Shown here one piece after another: positions 62,963-64,000 of a DNA stretch of 64,000 bases (position 1 is its first letter; each line of letters begins with the position of its first letter). The notes beneath the pieces were generated by a model that saw only the letters and a program-made list of their open reading frames with translations, did not search any database and was not told the DNA's origin. Made by a program: the position numbers and the translations under genes. Source of the DNA: Cokeromyces recurvatus (taxonomy: Eukaryota > Mucoromycota > Mucoromycetes > Mucorales > Mucoraceae); the NCBI RefSeq assembly GCF_025118155.1, contig NW_026251398.1:310001-374000 (forward strand), in the 5' to 3' direction.

Positions 62963-64000
62963 GATTCATCGTGCTCCTAATTATGTTACTACTATGAAAA
63001 TGTATTCCAGTCGTACCGTAAATTCAGAATGTCTTAATAATCAAAACCCTTATGGTTTTCATCTTAGTGATGGTGCGATTTACAACTATTTAACAGGTGA
63101 TGAATATGTTGATACATTTGGCGCCTGGAATTGGGAATTAGTACCTGGAATCACGGTAGATACCTTTGGTACTCCCTTAAGTTGCAGTACAGTGAAAACA
63201 AAGGGGAAAAGGGCATTCGTCGGGGGTGCAACAGATGGGAATACGGGAATTGCTGTAATGGACTATCTTAATCCTCGTAATGGGAATTTGGCCTTCAAGA
63301 AGACAGCCTTCTTCTTTCCTACAGGCTATGCCATTCAGATAGGATCCGTTATATCAAAGAACACAACCGCACAGCTCGTCACAGTCCTTGATCAACGTCG
63401 TCGTAATGGTGACATATACGTTGCGGGAAAACTTAGGAATACAAATACAACCTATGCTACTACAGCGGGCTCTAATAGCATCTGGCACGATAACATTGGT
63501 TATTATTTCCCTACGACCCCTGAGGTCCTTTACGTCGACTCTAGACCTCGTGCCTCTAACTGGGCTTCGATCGGTATCTCGACAGGGAATGATCAACAAC
63601 AACTTTGGACAGCCTACATCAAACACTCAGCTAAGACTGAGACAAATCAAGGTCTCTTGACGCAGTACGTGGTCCAGCCTGGTATCAATGCCACTGATTT
63701 TAATGCTCAAGTAGCTAAAGGTATAACACCTATCGCCCTTGATTTTAAAGCAAGTTCGCCACAGGTCAATGCCGCCTATAGTGCGGCAGACAAATCTATT
63801 GCTGTCGCCTTCTGGACGGCAGGCGTTTATACTCCCCCTTGGGGTTCAACTACAACAATCAAGACGAATCAACCTTGCGTTCTCTTGTTTAGAGAAATAG
63901 AGGCCAATACCCTTTATCGTCTAACCGTGGCTGACCCCTCACAAAAGTTGGAAAAAGTCACTCTGACGTTTACTGTGGCTGGTAAAGTGAAATCAACCAC
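61268..64000 (+). CDS. secreted polysaccharide lyase family 8, 3' end outside window
   Basis: PL8 enzymes cleave uronic-acid polysaccharides (hyaluronan, chondroitin, xanthan, mannuronan) by beta-elimination. Five exons so far (61268-61434, 61588-61653, 61785-61825, 61925-62835 and 62964 on) cover about 740 residues. A signal peptide is clear (MRSPLSAIAISILFLSQFVY, then A). The alpha/alpha toroid carries NWTGANLLDVASVGFSMG, with the catalytic Asn, and DGSFMQHDGLLYNGNYGQDY, with the catalytic His and Tyr. The beta-sandwich begins IHRAPNYVTTMKMYSSRTVN and includes GAWNWELVPGITVDTFGTPL (the usual LPGTT). No break is seen. The substrate cannot be told; the C-terminal end lies beyond 64000. Introns hold TA/CA microsatellites and a poly-T run (61894-61922). 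Confidence 0.92.
62911..62962. repeat. CA/TA microsatellite in PL8 intron 4
   Basis: A (CA)n run followed by (TA)n fills the end of the intron up to the acceptor TAG at 62961-62963. Confidence 0.95.

Overview
This window reads as nuclear DNA of an early-diverging filamentous fungus, most probably Mucoromycota (inference). It is very AT-rich. Its genes carry short GT-AG introns of about 50-130 bp, many holding long poly(A/T) runs. The gene set is fungal: an APSES/ankyrin Mbp1-type factor, ERG2, TSC13, VPS74, a protein O-mannosyltransferase homologue, mitochondrial carnitine acetyltransferase and a CLASP. Gene models below were assembled by hand from in-frame exons and splice signals on both strands, and most close exactly in frame.

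Layout. Positions 1-28.7 kb are gene-poor and rich in transposon debris. This part has a Tc1/mariner 3' end (252-806), an MBP1-like gene (1331-3813), an IS630/Tc1-type relic (7183-7857), a decayed member of an uncharacterised family (7999-9241) abutted by a LINE relic (9312-10287), and the CLASP gene (12903-16879). After 4 kb of apparent non-coding DNA comes a second decayed copy of the same family (20886-21500). Next is a nested pair of DNA transposons: a Tc1-like element (21715-25256) split by a 2.25 kb element with its own inverted repeats (22741-24994), which carries a C2H2 zinc-finger gene of no recognised class. A third gene, apparently intact and of related general type, follows at 26114-27954.

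Positions 29.7-56.6 kb are gene-dense and housekeeping: carnosine N-methyltransferase, 3-hydroxyisobutyryl-CoA hydrolase, an uncharacterised fungal protein, ERG2, a divergent PMT, an MCUR1/DUF1640 protein, a small orphan, a DUF1206 membrane protein, TSC13, carnitine acetyltransferase, VPS74, alanyl-tRNA synthetase and an Alba/Rpp25-like protein. From 58 kb there is a leucine-rich-repeat protein with a myristoylation-type N-terminus, and a secreted polysaccharide lyase family 8 enzyme that runs off the right edge.

The genes are not an operon or a recognisable biosynthetic cluster. Several serve the ER/Golgi (ERG2, TSC13, VPS74, the PMT homologue) or mitochondria (HIBCH, carnitine acetyltransferase, MCUR1-like), which is best read as chance linkage. 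The most unusual items are the nested element with its zinc-finger cargo, the three-locus uncharacterised family, the PMT homologue lacking conserved catalytic-loop residues, tiny exons in CARNMT1 and VPS74, and the PL8 lyase.
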